DNA of 13,055 bases, taken from positions 1 through 13,055 of the forward strand of contig CAOKFJ010000019.1 in the NCBI GenBank assembly GCA_948467695.1. The letters run 5' to 3'. Within the stretch, counting starts at the first letter, position 1, and each line of letters begins with the position of its first letter. This document shows positions 7,227 through 13,055 of this stretch, piece after piece. This stretch comes from an uncultured Allobaculum sp. (lineage in GTDB: Bacteria > Bacillota_I > Bacilli_A > Erysipelotrichales > Erysipelotrichaceae). The position numbers and the translations under genes are program-made. The notes beneath the pieces are model-generated. The model made no database searches. It saw only the letters and a list, made by a program, of their open reading frames with translations, and was not told the DNA's origin.

Positions 7227-7323
7227 AGTATATTCGGTACTTTCAGAAAAAGTTGAGAAATCGTTTATCAGGATGAAATTCAGTGCATATCCGTATTTAT
7301 TTCTTTCCTATGCCATTCATGCA

Positions 7324-7357
7324 AAACGGGAGTCCTGTTCATTGAGGACTCCCGTTT
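7324..7357 (-). terminator. Perfect 13-bp hairpin terminator after the M3 peptidase gene
   Basis: AAACGGGAGTCCT (7324-7336) and AGGACTCCCGTTT (7345-7357) pair perfectly around an eight-base loop. On the minus strand the stem runs into four T (7326-7323). It begins about 50 bases after the peptidase stop codon at 7409. No gene reads toward it on the plus strand. Confidence 0.88.
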
Positions 7358-7408
7358 GAAGTTTATCTGTATGCAGCGTTTAATGGCGGAAAACATCAGC
7401 CAGACAGC

Positions 7409-9118
7409 TTAACGCATGTCGGGATGTTTTTCGTTCCAGTCTTTTACCCAGGCGCGCACGTCATTCATTGTCTGTTCAAGGCATCCGTCTTCGAACGGAA
7501 CTTTGAGGTTGGCAAGACGGATCAGTTCGACAAAGGACTTGGTTCCCCCGGCACGGCATATAGCCAGATAGTCGTTGAATGCTTCGGGATCGTTTCTCTG
7601 CAGACGGCTCCAGAACTGAAGAGCGGCTACCTGCGCGAGGGTGTAGTCGATGTAGTAGAACGGATCAAGGAAGATATGCGGCTGGCGCATCCACCATCCG
7701 CCGCGCTCGAGGAAATCCACACCTGTGTAGTCTTTCTGAGGCAGATACTGTTTTTCCAGTCTTCTCCAGCACGCCATGCGCTCGTCATTGGTCCATTCGG
7801 GGTTTTCGAACACTTCATGCTGGAAGTGATCGACAAGCACGCCATACGGCAGGAACTGCACCGTTCCTTCGAGATGAGTGTAGTGGTATTTTTCAGCGTC
7901 TTTGTCGAAGAAACCTTCCATCCAGGGCCATGTGAAGAATTCCATGGACATGGAATCGATCTCGGCGCTTTCCATTGTCGGCCATACACAGTCAGCGGGG
8001 AAGATGTCGCGGCTCGACCATGCCTGGAATGCATGTCCGGCTTCGTGTGTCAGCACTTCGGCATCGTGCTGCGTGCGGTTGAAGTTGGCGAAGATGAACG
8101 GTGTTTTGTATGTCGCGAAGCTTGTGCAGTATCCGCCTGCGGCTTTGCCGGCTTTGGACTCGAGATCGAGCATTTCATTGTCGACCATCTGCTGGAAGAA
8201 CACGCCGGTTTCCGGGGAAAGTTCTTTGTACATGTCGAAGGCATGCTGGACAAGAACGTCGCTTTCAAATGCGGGTCTGGGGTTTCCGGATTCAAATTTG
8301 ATCTTCTCGTCCCATACAGGCAGGGAAGGTTCGGGATAGCCAAGACGGGCAGCCTGCGCTTTGTACAGTTCCATTGCGGCAGGCACTACATCCTTGAGCA
8401 CGTTGCGACGGTAGTTTTCTACATCATTGCGGTCGTAGTCGAGACGGCTCATGCGCAGATAGCCGAAAGGAATGTAGTTTTCGTGACCCATTTTGCGGGC
8501 GATTTTTGTGCGGAGCTTAACGAGTTTGTCATAAATTTCGCCGATGGCTTCTTCATGTTCGGCAAACCAGCCCCAGTACGCTTTGTGCGCGCGTTCGCGG
8601 ACGGAACGGTCGGTATCGTTCATTTTTTCTTCGAGACCGGCGAGTGTGAAGACTCTGCCGTCGAACTCGATCTGCGCGGAAGCGATCAGTTTCTGGTAGT
8701 CGGAAGCCAGTTTGTTTTCTTCTTTGAGATCATCCACGATTTCAGGCGCGATGGTTTTGAGCGCCATTTCGTGTTTCAGAAACCATGTGGAAGGCAGATC
8801 GTTTCTCAGCTGCTCTGCAAATTTGGAATCGAAGATCACTTTGGTGATTTCGCTCTGCTTGTTGTCAAGAACCGGGCGAATCTGGTCGAAGTAATCGGCT
8901 TCGGCAGTATAGAATTCGTCACGTGTGTCGATGGTGTGACGTACATAGGCGATATTGAAAAGGCTGTCGATCGCTGCCATGAAGTTGTCATAGTCTTTGA
9001 ACGTGTTCAGAAAGCTTTCGTAGTCTTCAGCCTGTTCGAGCTGCGCTTTAAAGGCGTCCAGACGATCAAGCGTTTCTTTTTCATCCGGGCGCGAGTAGGG
9101 GAATTCTGTGAATTTCAT
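7409..9118 (-). CDS. M3 family oligoendopeptidase (PepF-like zinc metallopeptidase)
   Basis: A 569-residue cytosolic zinc peptidase that would cleave short peptides. The M3 active site HEAGH is at 358-362 (H358, E359, H362) inside EVLTHEAGHAFQAW. The third zinc ligand is probably E386 in ESAEIDSMSMEFF. C-terminal motifs such as GGWWMRQPHIFLDPFYYIDYTLAQ (seen in two parts, 473-496) fit the M3 oligoendopeptidase subfamily of about 560-570 residues. No signal peptide is present. I chose MKFTEFPYS at 9118 because an AAAGGA site lies ten bases upstream. The frame stays open to 9346, but those 76 extra residues are unlike the family and overlap a terminator-like hairpin. Its role is probably to degrade peptides, possibly those imported by the Opp transporter encoded upstream. 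It appears to be transcribed alone. Confidence 0.93.
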   Translation of the reverse strand: MKFTEFPYSRPDEKETLDRLDAFKAQLEQAEDYESFLNTFKDYDNFMAAIDSLFNIAYVRHTIDTRDEFYTAEADYFDQIRPVLDNKQSEITKVIFDSKFAEQLRNDLPSTWFLKHEMALKTIAPEIVDDLKEENKLASDYQKLIASAQIEFDGRVFTLAGLEEKMNDTDRSVRERAHKAYWGWFAEHEEAIGEIYDKLVKLRTKIARKMGHENYIPFGYLRMSRLDYDRNDVENYRRNVLKDVVPAAMELYKAQAARLGYPEPSLPVWDEKIKFESGNPRPAFESDVLVQHAFDMYKELSPETGVFFQQMVDNEMLDLESKAGKAAGGYCTSFATYKTPFIFANFNRTQHDAEVLTHEAGHAFQAWSSRDIFPADCVWPTMESAEIDSMSMEFFTWPWMEGFFDKDAEKYHYTHLEGTVQFLPYGVLVDHFQHEVFENPEWTNDERMACWRRLEKQYLPQKDYTGVDFLERGGWWMRQPHIFLDPFYYIDYTLAQVAALQFWSRLQRNDPEAFNDYLAICRAGGTKSFVELIRLANLKVPFEDGCLEQTMNDVRAWVKDWNEKHPDMR

Positions 9119-9157
9119 CGGGGCAATATCCTTTCTTGTCTCCAGACGGAGCTGCGC

Positions 9158-9183
9158 AAAAAAGCGGACGGACGCCGTCAGCT
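9158..9183 (-). promoter_or_regulatory. Terminator-like hairpin in the M3 peptidase leader (possible attenuator)
   Basis: In minus-strand RNA, AGC-U-GACGG pairs with CCGUC-C-GCU around a CGU loop (9183-9163), directly followed by further U residues (six in all, 9163-9158). This sits about 40 bases upstream of the peptidase ATG at 9118. A downstream CAGCTC (9149-9154 region) could pair with GAGCTG in the hairpin's 5' arm and act as an antiterminator. No leader peptide or known riboswitch is recognised, so regulation by attenuation is an inference from structure only. Confidence 0.4.
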
Positions 9184-9541
9184 CTGCGTTAGCAGATGTC
9201 TGTCGCTTTTCTGGCAGAAGCAGAACTTCTCTCTTGTCTGCTGCCGCATAGCTCCGCCGTCTTTTCAAACTTTTCCATTTCGCCGGCATTCCAGCGGCTT
9301 TCAGAAAAAAGATGAAAAGATCTTCATAGATTATTTGTATGCCCAATATCCATCCGCGTCAAATGAGCGCTTCACCCCTTCTGGCTTTTTGCCGAGATTT
9401 CCATCACCTTCTGCATTTCGTCAGAATATGCGCAAAGCGCAATTCGGCGCGCATTGTCAAAGGCGAAGACAGAGGCATTTTTTTGTCTTTCGTTTTCTTT
9501 TCAATCTGACAGGCAAGAGGATGAACTGTCCTCGAAACATA

Positions 9542-9573
9542 AAATCACCGCTGATCTGAACCAGCGGTGATTT
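9542..9573 (-). terminator. 12-bp hairpin terminator of the CAP-domain gene
   Basis: AAATCACCGCTG (9542-9553) and CAGCGGTGATTT (9562-9573) form a perfect stem with an eight-base loop. On the minus strand the tail reads TTTTATGTTT. It lies about 165 bases after the stop codon at 9737, which gives this gene an unusually long 3' untranslated region. Confidence 0.85.
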
Positions 9574-9736
9574 GGATAAAAGTCATATCTTTTTCATCTT
9601 TTTGAACACATGCAGATCGTCCGTCATGCCGGACGTCCGTGAGAGATCATCGATTTAGCGACGCTTGAAGCATTCGCTCAATCCATGCTCCATCCATTGT
9701 CATGTCTTCTCGTATATCGCAAGCTGAGTGACGATA

Positions 9737-11089
9737 CTACTGTCCGAGGGCAGAGGCATACCATGCCGTGCCTTCGAGTTTCCAGCCGTACTTTCCAAGA
9801 GCGTTATGCTCCTTTTCGTCCGGCGTAAAGTTGTGCGATCCTGCTTTCGCGTTCGGGTTGTACTGACGATAGACAGGCACGCGTTTGTCATCGGCGGAAT
9901 ACCAGCCGATTCCTTCGTCTTTCCATCCGGCTTTGACAAGCGAATCACGCTCGCCTTTGCTTGTGGTGTAGTGGTGATCGCCGGCATTGGGATTGTACAG
10001 GCGATAAACCGGTGTATTGGATTTGGAGGGAGCGATCCACCCGCATCCTTCATATTTCCATCCGCAGTGCACGAGCTGGTTGCGCTCGAGCGAGTTGTTT
10101 GTGTAGAAGTGTTCTCCGGAATTGGGGTTGTACATACGGAACATCGTATTCTGATTTCCGCTCTCCTCAGGTGTGACAATCTGTTCGGGTGTCAGGCCCT
10201 GACCGGAATCCTGGAAGATTTCCAGCGCGCAGCGCATTTCTTCGGGCAGAAACAGCATCGATGAAGGTTCGTACGAGAATGTCTGTCCGATCGCGATGTT
10301 GTACATCGCATCGTTTGCGGTAACAATCGCCGCTCCGGTTTTGGCATAGCCCGGATCAACGATATGAAGGTAATGAGCAATTTCAATGCCGTTGCCGCCG
10401 GCTTCATGAATCTGCTTTTCGTTGACATACCATGCGTCAAACGGATTGCGTCCGCTATACAGCGGAGAGGAAGGCTGATAGCCCCAGGCGAGGTTTTCCG
10501 AAACATCGTAAAGCTTGCTGTGGAAAACTTCACCACGCGAGCAGCTGGTCTGCACAATCGCGATCGCCATCATTTCCGGGTCGGCCATAAGCTGGGAAAG
10601 GCCCTCTTCTTTGCGCAACGCATTGCACTGACTGATTACATCGAGCGACTTGATGACATTGTCGATGTTTGCGGCGGATCCAGCTTCGTCAAGGCTGAGA
10701 TACCCGTCGGCAATACCTTTGGCGACAATGCCGGCAGCCCGATCCTGTTTAATGCTTAAAAAATAGCCGATAATCTGCAGCGAAGCCCTCTCTCCGTTAT
10801 TGAAGCGTGCGCGATACGGAGCAAGATACTGCTCGAGCTGCGCGTTGCTTACGGGAGCGGATTCGAACTGGATTTCAGTGTCATTGTCTTCTTCAAACGC
10901 TTCATCGCCTTCAAATTCATTCATGACACTGTCTTCTGTCATATATGTTTCAACAGTCGCAGAAACAGCTGTCTGCTGCGACTGGTCGTTCCATTCGCGG
11001 GCATTCGCTGCGAGGGGTGAGCTGAAAGCGATCACCGCCGCCATAACGGTCGCCGCACTTCGTCTAAACCATCCGTGCTTTAGATCCAT
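9737..11089 (-). CDS. Secreted CAP/SCP-domain protein with three C-terminal DUF5648-type repeats
   Basis: A 450-residue exported protein. After the basic start MDLKHGWFRR comes a signal peptide (hydrophobic AATVMAAVIAFSSPL, cleavage after ANA at 30), then an acidic linker (about 50-78). A CAP (SCP/PR-1-like) domain spans roughly 148-272: NALRKEEGL, H190 in FHSK, the SENLAWG motif with E198 (197-203), FDAWYVNEK, and HYLHIVDPGYAKTGAAIV with a second histidine near 239. CAP domains are secreted and often bind lipids or wall components. Three DUF5648-type repeats follow (317-444). No sortase motif is seen. The ATG at 11089 is preferred because GGAGG (11100-11096) lies at proper spacing. ATGs at 11101 and 11119 lie upstream, the former overlapping that site. 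The exact function is unknown; a surface-associated or released binding protein is likely. Confidence 0.88.
   Translation of the reverse strand: MDLKHGWFRRSAATVMAAVIAFSSPLAANAREWNDQSQQTAVSATVETYMTEDSVMNEFEGDEAFEEDNDTEIQFESAPVSNAQLEQYLAPYRARFNNGERASLQIIGYFLSIKQDRAAGIVAKGIADGYLSLDEAGSAANIDNVIKSLDVISQCNALRKEEGLSQLMADPEMMAIAIVQTSCSRGEVFHSKLYDVSENLAWGYQPSSPLYSGRNPFDAWYVNEKQIHEAGGNGIEIAHYLHIVDPGYAKTGAAIVTANDAMYNIAIGQTFSYEPSSMLFLPEEMRCALEIFQDSGQGLTPEQIVTPEESGNQNTMFRMYNPNSGEHFYTNNSLERNQLVHCGWKYEGCGWIAPSKSNTPVYRLYNPNAGDHHYTTSKGERDSLVKAGWKDEGIGWYSADDKRVPVYRQYNPNAKAGSHNFTPDEKEHNALGKYGWKLEGTAWYASALGQ
9758..10141 (-). repeat. Three-unit DUF5648 coding repeat (module copy 2)
   Basis: Encodes residues about 317-444 of the CAP-domain protein. 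Units begin at residues 317, 362 and 407, with signatures NPNSGEHFYT, NPNAGDHHYT and NPNAKAGSHNFT. The order and the second-unit DNA match copies 1 and 3. The third unit is the NAKAGSHN type shared with copy 1 but not copy 3. Confidence 0.85.
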
Positions 11090-11623
11090 TTTTTCCTCCA
11101 TGTAATGTAAAAGTTGCAAAATCTGTCACTCAACTTCTCTGGTATTTCATCGCCTCTTATTCAACGTTCTGGTGACTTGTTCGTTAACTTTGAAAAAAAG
11201 GAGTAATTCTTGTAATTATTGTTTACCAAATCTTAGGAATTAACAATTCTCTTTTTAACTGTTTAATCGTAATTTTAGGTACATTTGAGATGTTGGACGA
11301 CGATTTTCCATTCAAATCGATCGTAACCGCTTCTATTTTTGAGTTTCGATCTTGATTTATCTGATCTAGACGTACAAAATGCATATTTTAATCTCACTGC
11401 AAACGCATAAAAAGCGAGCTTTGCGTCATGTCGCAAGGCCCGCTTTTCTGCTTTTTCAGTGTCTGTTTTTCGCCCGCAAATTCTGGAACTGCATACGATA
11501 AATACCATATGTTTCCTGCAGCGCTTTAAAGAGTCTGTCGTTTCTGCAGCATGTCCTCATGCTGATTCATATCGTCATTTGGCGCTTCTAACCACTCATG
11601 TCGAATCAGCTGTACCCCATTGC
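11090..11623. other. AT-rich intergenic region upstream of the CAP-domain gene
   Basis: 534 bases without a supported gene. The section from about 11130 to 11400 is strikingly AT-rich compared with the coding DNA and must hold the CAP gene's promoter. Weak hexamer pairs are present (for example TTGTTA-17-AACAAT on the minus strand, about 11250-11222), but none is convincing. The terminator of the upstream gene is at 11410-11447, and 11448-11623 is that gene's 3' untranslated region. A 77-codon minus frame at 11275-11508 spans the terminator and looks accidental. Confidence 0.55.
11410..11447 (-). terminator. Hairpin terminator of the small repeat-protein gene
   Basis: AAAAGCG (11410-11416) pairs with CGCTTTT (11441-11447). 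The stem continues through a wobble and one mismatch to TTGCG/CGCAA around a six-base loop. On the minus strand the tail reads TTTTATG. It lies about 177 bases past the stop at 11624. Confidence 0.75.
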
Positions 11624-12142
11624 TCAGCGGACAGCGTACCAGCCAATTCCTTCGTACTTCCAGCCCAGATCGATCAGCTTATTCGCTTCTTGTGCATCCT
11701 TCGTGTAATGATGCGTCGCGGTCGCGGCATAGGGATTGTACAGGCGATATACAGGAACGCCTTCCGCTTTTTCGGGATCTTCCCATCCCAGACTTGGCGA
11801 AGCCCAGCCGACGCCTTCGTATTTCCAGCCTTTGTCGATCAGCATGTTGCATTCATTCACATCCATGGTGTAGTGATGATCGCCGGCATTCGGATTGTAC
11901 AAGCGATACACATACCATCCTTCATCAGGCGCATTCCAGCCGACGCCTTCATACTGCCACCCGTGGGCGATCAGATTATAGAGTTCTCTCTGGTATGCGG
12001 TGTAGAAATGCTCGCCGGAATTGGGATTGTATACGCGATACATGTCATGGCTTCCGGCAGCCTGAATATCGGCGGGAGAACCTGCCGCAAACAGTGTTGT
12101 CAGCGCGAGCGCAAGCGCGCAGACAGTTTTCCTTTTTTTCAT
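11624..12142 (-). CDS. Small secreted protein composed of three DUF5648-type repeats
   Basis: A 172-residue protein with a signal peptide (MKKRKTVCALALALTTLFAA, cleavage near AxA around residue 28-30). The mature part is little more than three DUF5648-type repeats: YRVYNPNSGEHFYT (35-48), YRLYNPNAGDHHYT (79-92) and YRLYNPYAATATHHYT (132-147). Each is followed by an EG[VI]GW motif. It therefore looks like the bare repeat module of the two larger proteins in this window without a catalytic or partner domain. The third unit has diverged, and a proline/acidic insertion (EDPEKAEGVP) separates units 2 and 3. An AGGAAGGTG site seven bases ahead supports the start. No wall anchor is visible. A binding or lectin-like role is plausible from its makeup but unproven. 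Confidence 0.85.
   Translation of the reverse strand: MKKRKTVCALALALTTLFAAGSPADIQAAGSHDMYRVYNPNSGEHFYTAYQRELYNLIAHGWQYEGVGWNAPDEGWYVYRLYNPNAGDHHYTMDVNECNMLIDKGWKYEGVGWASPSLGWEDPEKAEGVPVYRLYNPYAATATHHYTKDAQEANKLIDLGWKYEGIGWYAVR
11633..12040 (-). repeat. Three-unit DUF5648 coding repeat (module copy 3)
   Basis: Encodes residues about 35-170 of the small secreted protein, with units starting at residues 35, 79 and 132. Units 1 and 2 carry the same position-specific signatures as in copies 1 and 2. Unit 3 reads NPYAATATHHYT and is spaced further away by a short insertion. Confidence 0.85.
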
Positions 12143-12495
12143 GAAGATTCACCTTCCTAAACAGGCTTTTATGCAGAATAACGGGATATTCACGCCACAT
12201 CCTCGCTTTATCAGCGCCAAAATTATGATTCATCCATCTGCAGCAGCCTGTTTTGTCTTGTTAGTTGAAGTTTACCATCCTATTCTCATGAATTTTTGAT
12301 GTTCACAGTTTCTTCATAAAAGCTTTTTGAATCCATAAAAGTCTAATGATTATCTTTTCGCGACCAGCATTACGGTGTGTATCCTGTAGGGATTTCAAGT
12401 TTTGAATCCATGTTTTTCCTGGCCGTTCATATACGCAAAACAGGCTGTCTGCGAAAATATGCAGACAGCCTGTTGCTGTTGTGAAGGGATATTGC
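12143..12495. other. Intergenic region between the opp operon and the small repeat-protein gene
   Basis: 353 bases without a supported gene. It contains the opp operon terminator (12439-12474) and two copies of the 12-mer TTTTGAATCCAT (12325-12336 and 12400-12411). It also contains the ribosome-binding site of the gene starting at 12142. No promoter with good hexamers and spacing is evident on the minus strand; GATAAT at 12353-12348 is the nearest -10-like sequence and lacks a -35. Confidence 0.55.
12439..12474 (-). terminator. Perfect 14-bp hairpin terminator of the opp operon
   Basis: AACAGGCTGTCTGC (12439-12452) and GCAGACAGCCTGTT (12461-12474) pair perfectly with an eight-base loop. On the minus strand the stem ends in TTTTGCG. 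It follows the small membrane-protein gene (stop at 12496) by about 20 bases and marks the end of the oligopeptide transporter operon. Confidence 0.9.
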
Positions 12496-12693
12496 CTAGT
12501 GTCCCCAGATCATCAGAATGATGAATGCCACGGCCACAAAGAAGCCCATTGTGAGCAGAGCGGTTTTGCCAAGTGTTTCCCAGGCCGCTGCGATCAAAGC
12601 GATAAAATCGCCTTTTTCAAGAGTCGCGGTTTTGTTGTCCTGCACCTTGCGGCGCTCTTTAACACTTTGCGTTACCGCCGTAAAACGGTCCAT
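12496..12693 (-). CDS. Small membrane protein at the end of the opp operon
   Basis: A 65-residue protein, not recognised as a named family. The first 25 residues are polar and basic (VTQSVKERRKVQDNK), and residues 28-42 could be a short hydrophobic or amphipathic helix. A clear transmembrane helix (LLTMGFFVAVAFIILMIW, 46-63) ends two residues before the C-terminus. This suggests a basic cytoplasmic N-terminus and a single membrane anchor. The start overlaps the oppF stop as TAATG, and an AGGTGA site sits seven to eight bases upstream within oppF. The coupling and the terminator just after it make it a real gene of the operon. It could be an accessory subunit of the transporter; this is inference. 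Confidence 0.78.
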   Translation of the reverse strand: MDRFTAVTQSVKERRKVQDNKTATLEKGDFIALIAAAWETLGKTALLTMGFFVAVAFIILMIWGH

Positions 12694-13055
12694 TAAAGTT
12701 CACCTGCGAAGTGGCACTGTACAAAGTGACGCGGTTTAACTTCTTTGACTTCAGGCACCTGTGTTTTGCAGATGTCTTTGGCAAACGGGCAGCGGGGATG
12801 GAATTTGCATCCTTTCGGCGTATTGACGTTCGAGGGGATTTCGCCTTCGATCAGTTTCATTTCGGAACGCTTGTCGGGATCAGGGATAGGAATGGCAGCC
12901 ATCAGCGCACGTGTGTACGGATGCTGAGGGTTGGAGTAGATTTCGTCCTTGTCGCCAAGTTCCACCATGCTTCCAAGGTACATTACGCCGACACGGTCGG
13001 AGATATGTTTAACGACGGAAAGGTCATGGGAAATGAAGATGTAGGAGATGTTCTT
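12693..13055 (-). CDS. oppF: Oligopeptide ABC transporter ATP-binding protein (OppF-type), C-terminal 120 residues
   Basis: The C-terminal part of an ABC ATPase that powers oligopeptide/dipeptide uptake; the N-terminal part lies beyond the window. The visible sequence starts KNISYIFISHDLSVVKHISD, including the H-loop histidine. It continues with MYLGSMVELGDKDEIYSNPQHPYTRALMAAIP, the linker and start of the oligopeptide/dipeptide transporter C-terminal domain. The domain is completed by GCKFHPRCPFAKDIC, whose cysteine pattern is the iron-sulfur-like CX(n)C signature of OppD/OppF/DppF proteins. OppF rather than OppD is inferred from its place as the last ATPase gene; DppF/AppF remain possible. 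Its stop overlaps the start of the small membrane-protein gene by one base. Confidence 0.92.
   Translation of the reverse strand, partial: KNISYIFISHDLSVVKHISDRVGVMYLGSMVELGDKDEIYSNPQHPYTRALMAAIPIPDPDKRSEMKLIEGEIPSNVNTPKGCKFHPRCPFAKDICKTQVPEVKEVKPRHFVQCHFAGEL

Larger units (their letters stand above)
6956..7408. other. Intergenic region between the M3 peptidase and the 5624-6955 gene
   Basis: 453 bases with no convincing gene. It contains the peptidase terminator (7324-7357), a good candidate promoter (7198-7226), a second TATAAT close to the downstream gene (6990-6985) and the ribosome-binding site of that gene. A 68-codon plus-strand frame at 7153-7359 runs into the terminator and is not credible. 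The part around 7195-7320 is clearly more AT-rich than the flanking genes. Confidence 0.6.
9119..9736. other. Intergenic region between the CAP-domain gene and the M3 peptidase
   Basis: 618 bases without a supported gene. From high to low coordinates it holds about 160 bases of 3' untranslated sequence with a small CGTCCG/CGGACG hairpin (near 9618-9635), then the CAP gene's terminator (9542-9573). Next comes a possible promoter zone with a perfect TTGACA on the minus strand (9460-9455) but no -10 box at a proper distance, and finally the peptidase leader with a terminator-like hairpin (9158-9183). The peptidase frame is open through 9346, but I see no ribosome-binding site for such an extension. 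Confidence 0.55.

Noticed and set aside
7153..7359. A 68-codon plus-strand frame in the region upstream of the 5624-6955 gene
   Set aside because: It ends inside the peptidase terminator, has no ribosome-binding site and no recognisable content. The sequence is simply AT-rich intergenic DNA.
9119..9346. N-terminal extension of the M3 peptidase to an ATG at 9346
   Set aside because: The 76 residues are basic low-information sequence unlike the family, overlap a terminator-like hairpin, and the ATG at 9118 has a suitable ribosome-binding site and begins with family-like sequence.
9455..9460. Perfect TTGACA on the minus strand as the -35 of the peptidase promoter
   Set aside because: No -10-like hexamer lies 15-19 bases downstream; CATATT stands about 24 bases away.
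7424..9559. A 711-codon open frame on the plus strand, antisense to the M3 peptidase
   Set aside because: It mirrors the whole peptidase gene, runs through that gene's leader and the CAP gene's terminator, lacks a ribosome-binding site and recognisable domains, and is rich in Phe/Val/Cys as expected from an antisense shadow. The peptidase has the HEAGH active site and a family-typical length.
11090..11119. Upstream ATG starts (11101 and 11119) for the CAP-domain protein
   Set aside because: The GGAGG site overlaps the ATG at 11101 and is spaced for the ATG at 11089, which begins with a basic residue-rich signal peptide start.
11275..11508. A 77-codon minus-strand frame upstream of the CAP gene
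   Set aside because: It reads straight through the hairpin terminator at 11410-11447 and has a composition unlike the real genes.
9758..12040. Regularly spaced near-identical DNA segments resembling a CRISPR-like array
   Set aside because: They are in-frame coding repeats (DUF5648 units) with selection on the protein sequence, no uniform spacers and no cas genes.

Overview
The window is about 13 kb of Bacillota-type DNA with roughly balanced base composition. Every gene I can support reads on the minus strand, so the cluster is transcribed from high to low coordinates. The purine-rich ribosome-binding sites, the dense intrinsic terminators, the order rarA-tsaE-tsaB-rimI-tsaD and a cytosolic M3 oligoendopeptidase all fit a host-associated Gram-positive of the Erysipelotrichia/Clostridia type. 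The family-level guess is inference only; no rRNA or tRNA gene is present to anchor it.

Layout in the direction of transcription (right to left). (1) 13055-12430: the end of an oligopeptide ABC transporter operon, with the C-terminal third of an OppF-type ATPase, an overlapping 65-residue membrane protein and a strong terminator. (2) 12142-11400: a small secreted protein made almost entirely of three DUF5648-type repeats, with its terminator. (3) 11089-9540: a secreted CAP/SCP-domain protein carrying the same three-repeat module at its C-terminus, then a terminator. (4) 9118-7320: an M3 family oligoendopeptidase with a terminator-like hairpin in its leader and a perfect 13-bp terminator after it. 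(5) 6955-5540: a third secreted protein with the three-repeat module near its N-terminus and an unrecognised C-terminal domain. (6) 5277-3160: a two-gene operon of a TPM-domain membrane protein and a membrane-anchored double zinc-ribbon protein with an alternating-histidine segment. (7) 3072-1: a tightly overlapping operon of rarA, tsaE, tsaB, rimI and tsaD (cut by the window edge). It joins a replication-fork maintenance ATPase to the threonylcarbamoyladenosine (t6A) tRNA modification machinery.

The housekeeping parts (opp, pepF-like, rarA/t6A) are conventional. The less explained part is the set of three unlinked-looking secreted proteins that share one ordered three-repeat module: YNPNSGEHFYT first, YNPNAGDHHYT second, and a divergent third. 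They are probably cell-surface or secreted binding proteins. The orphan C-terminal domain of the 5624-6955 gene and the His-rich zinc-ribbon/TPM pair also deserve attention. I found no transposase, CRISPR array, phage gene, tRNA or rRNA.
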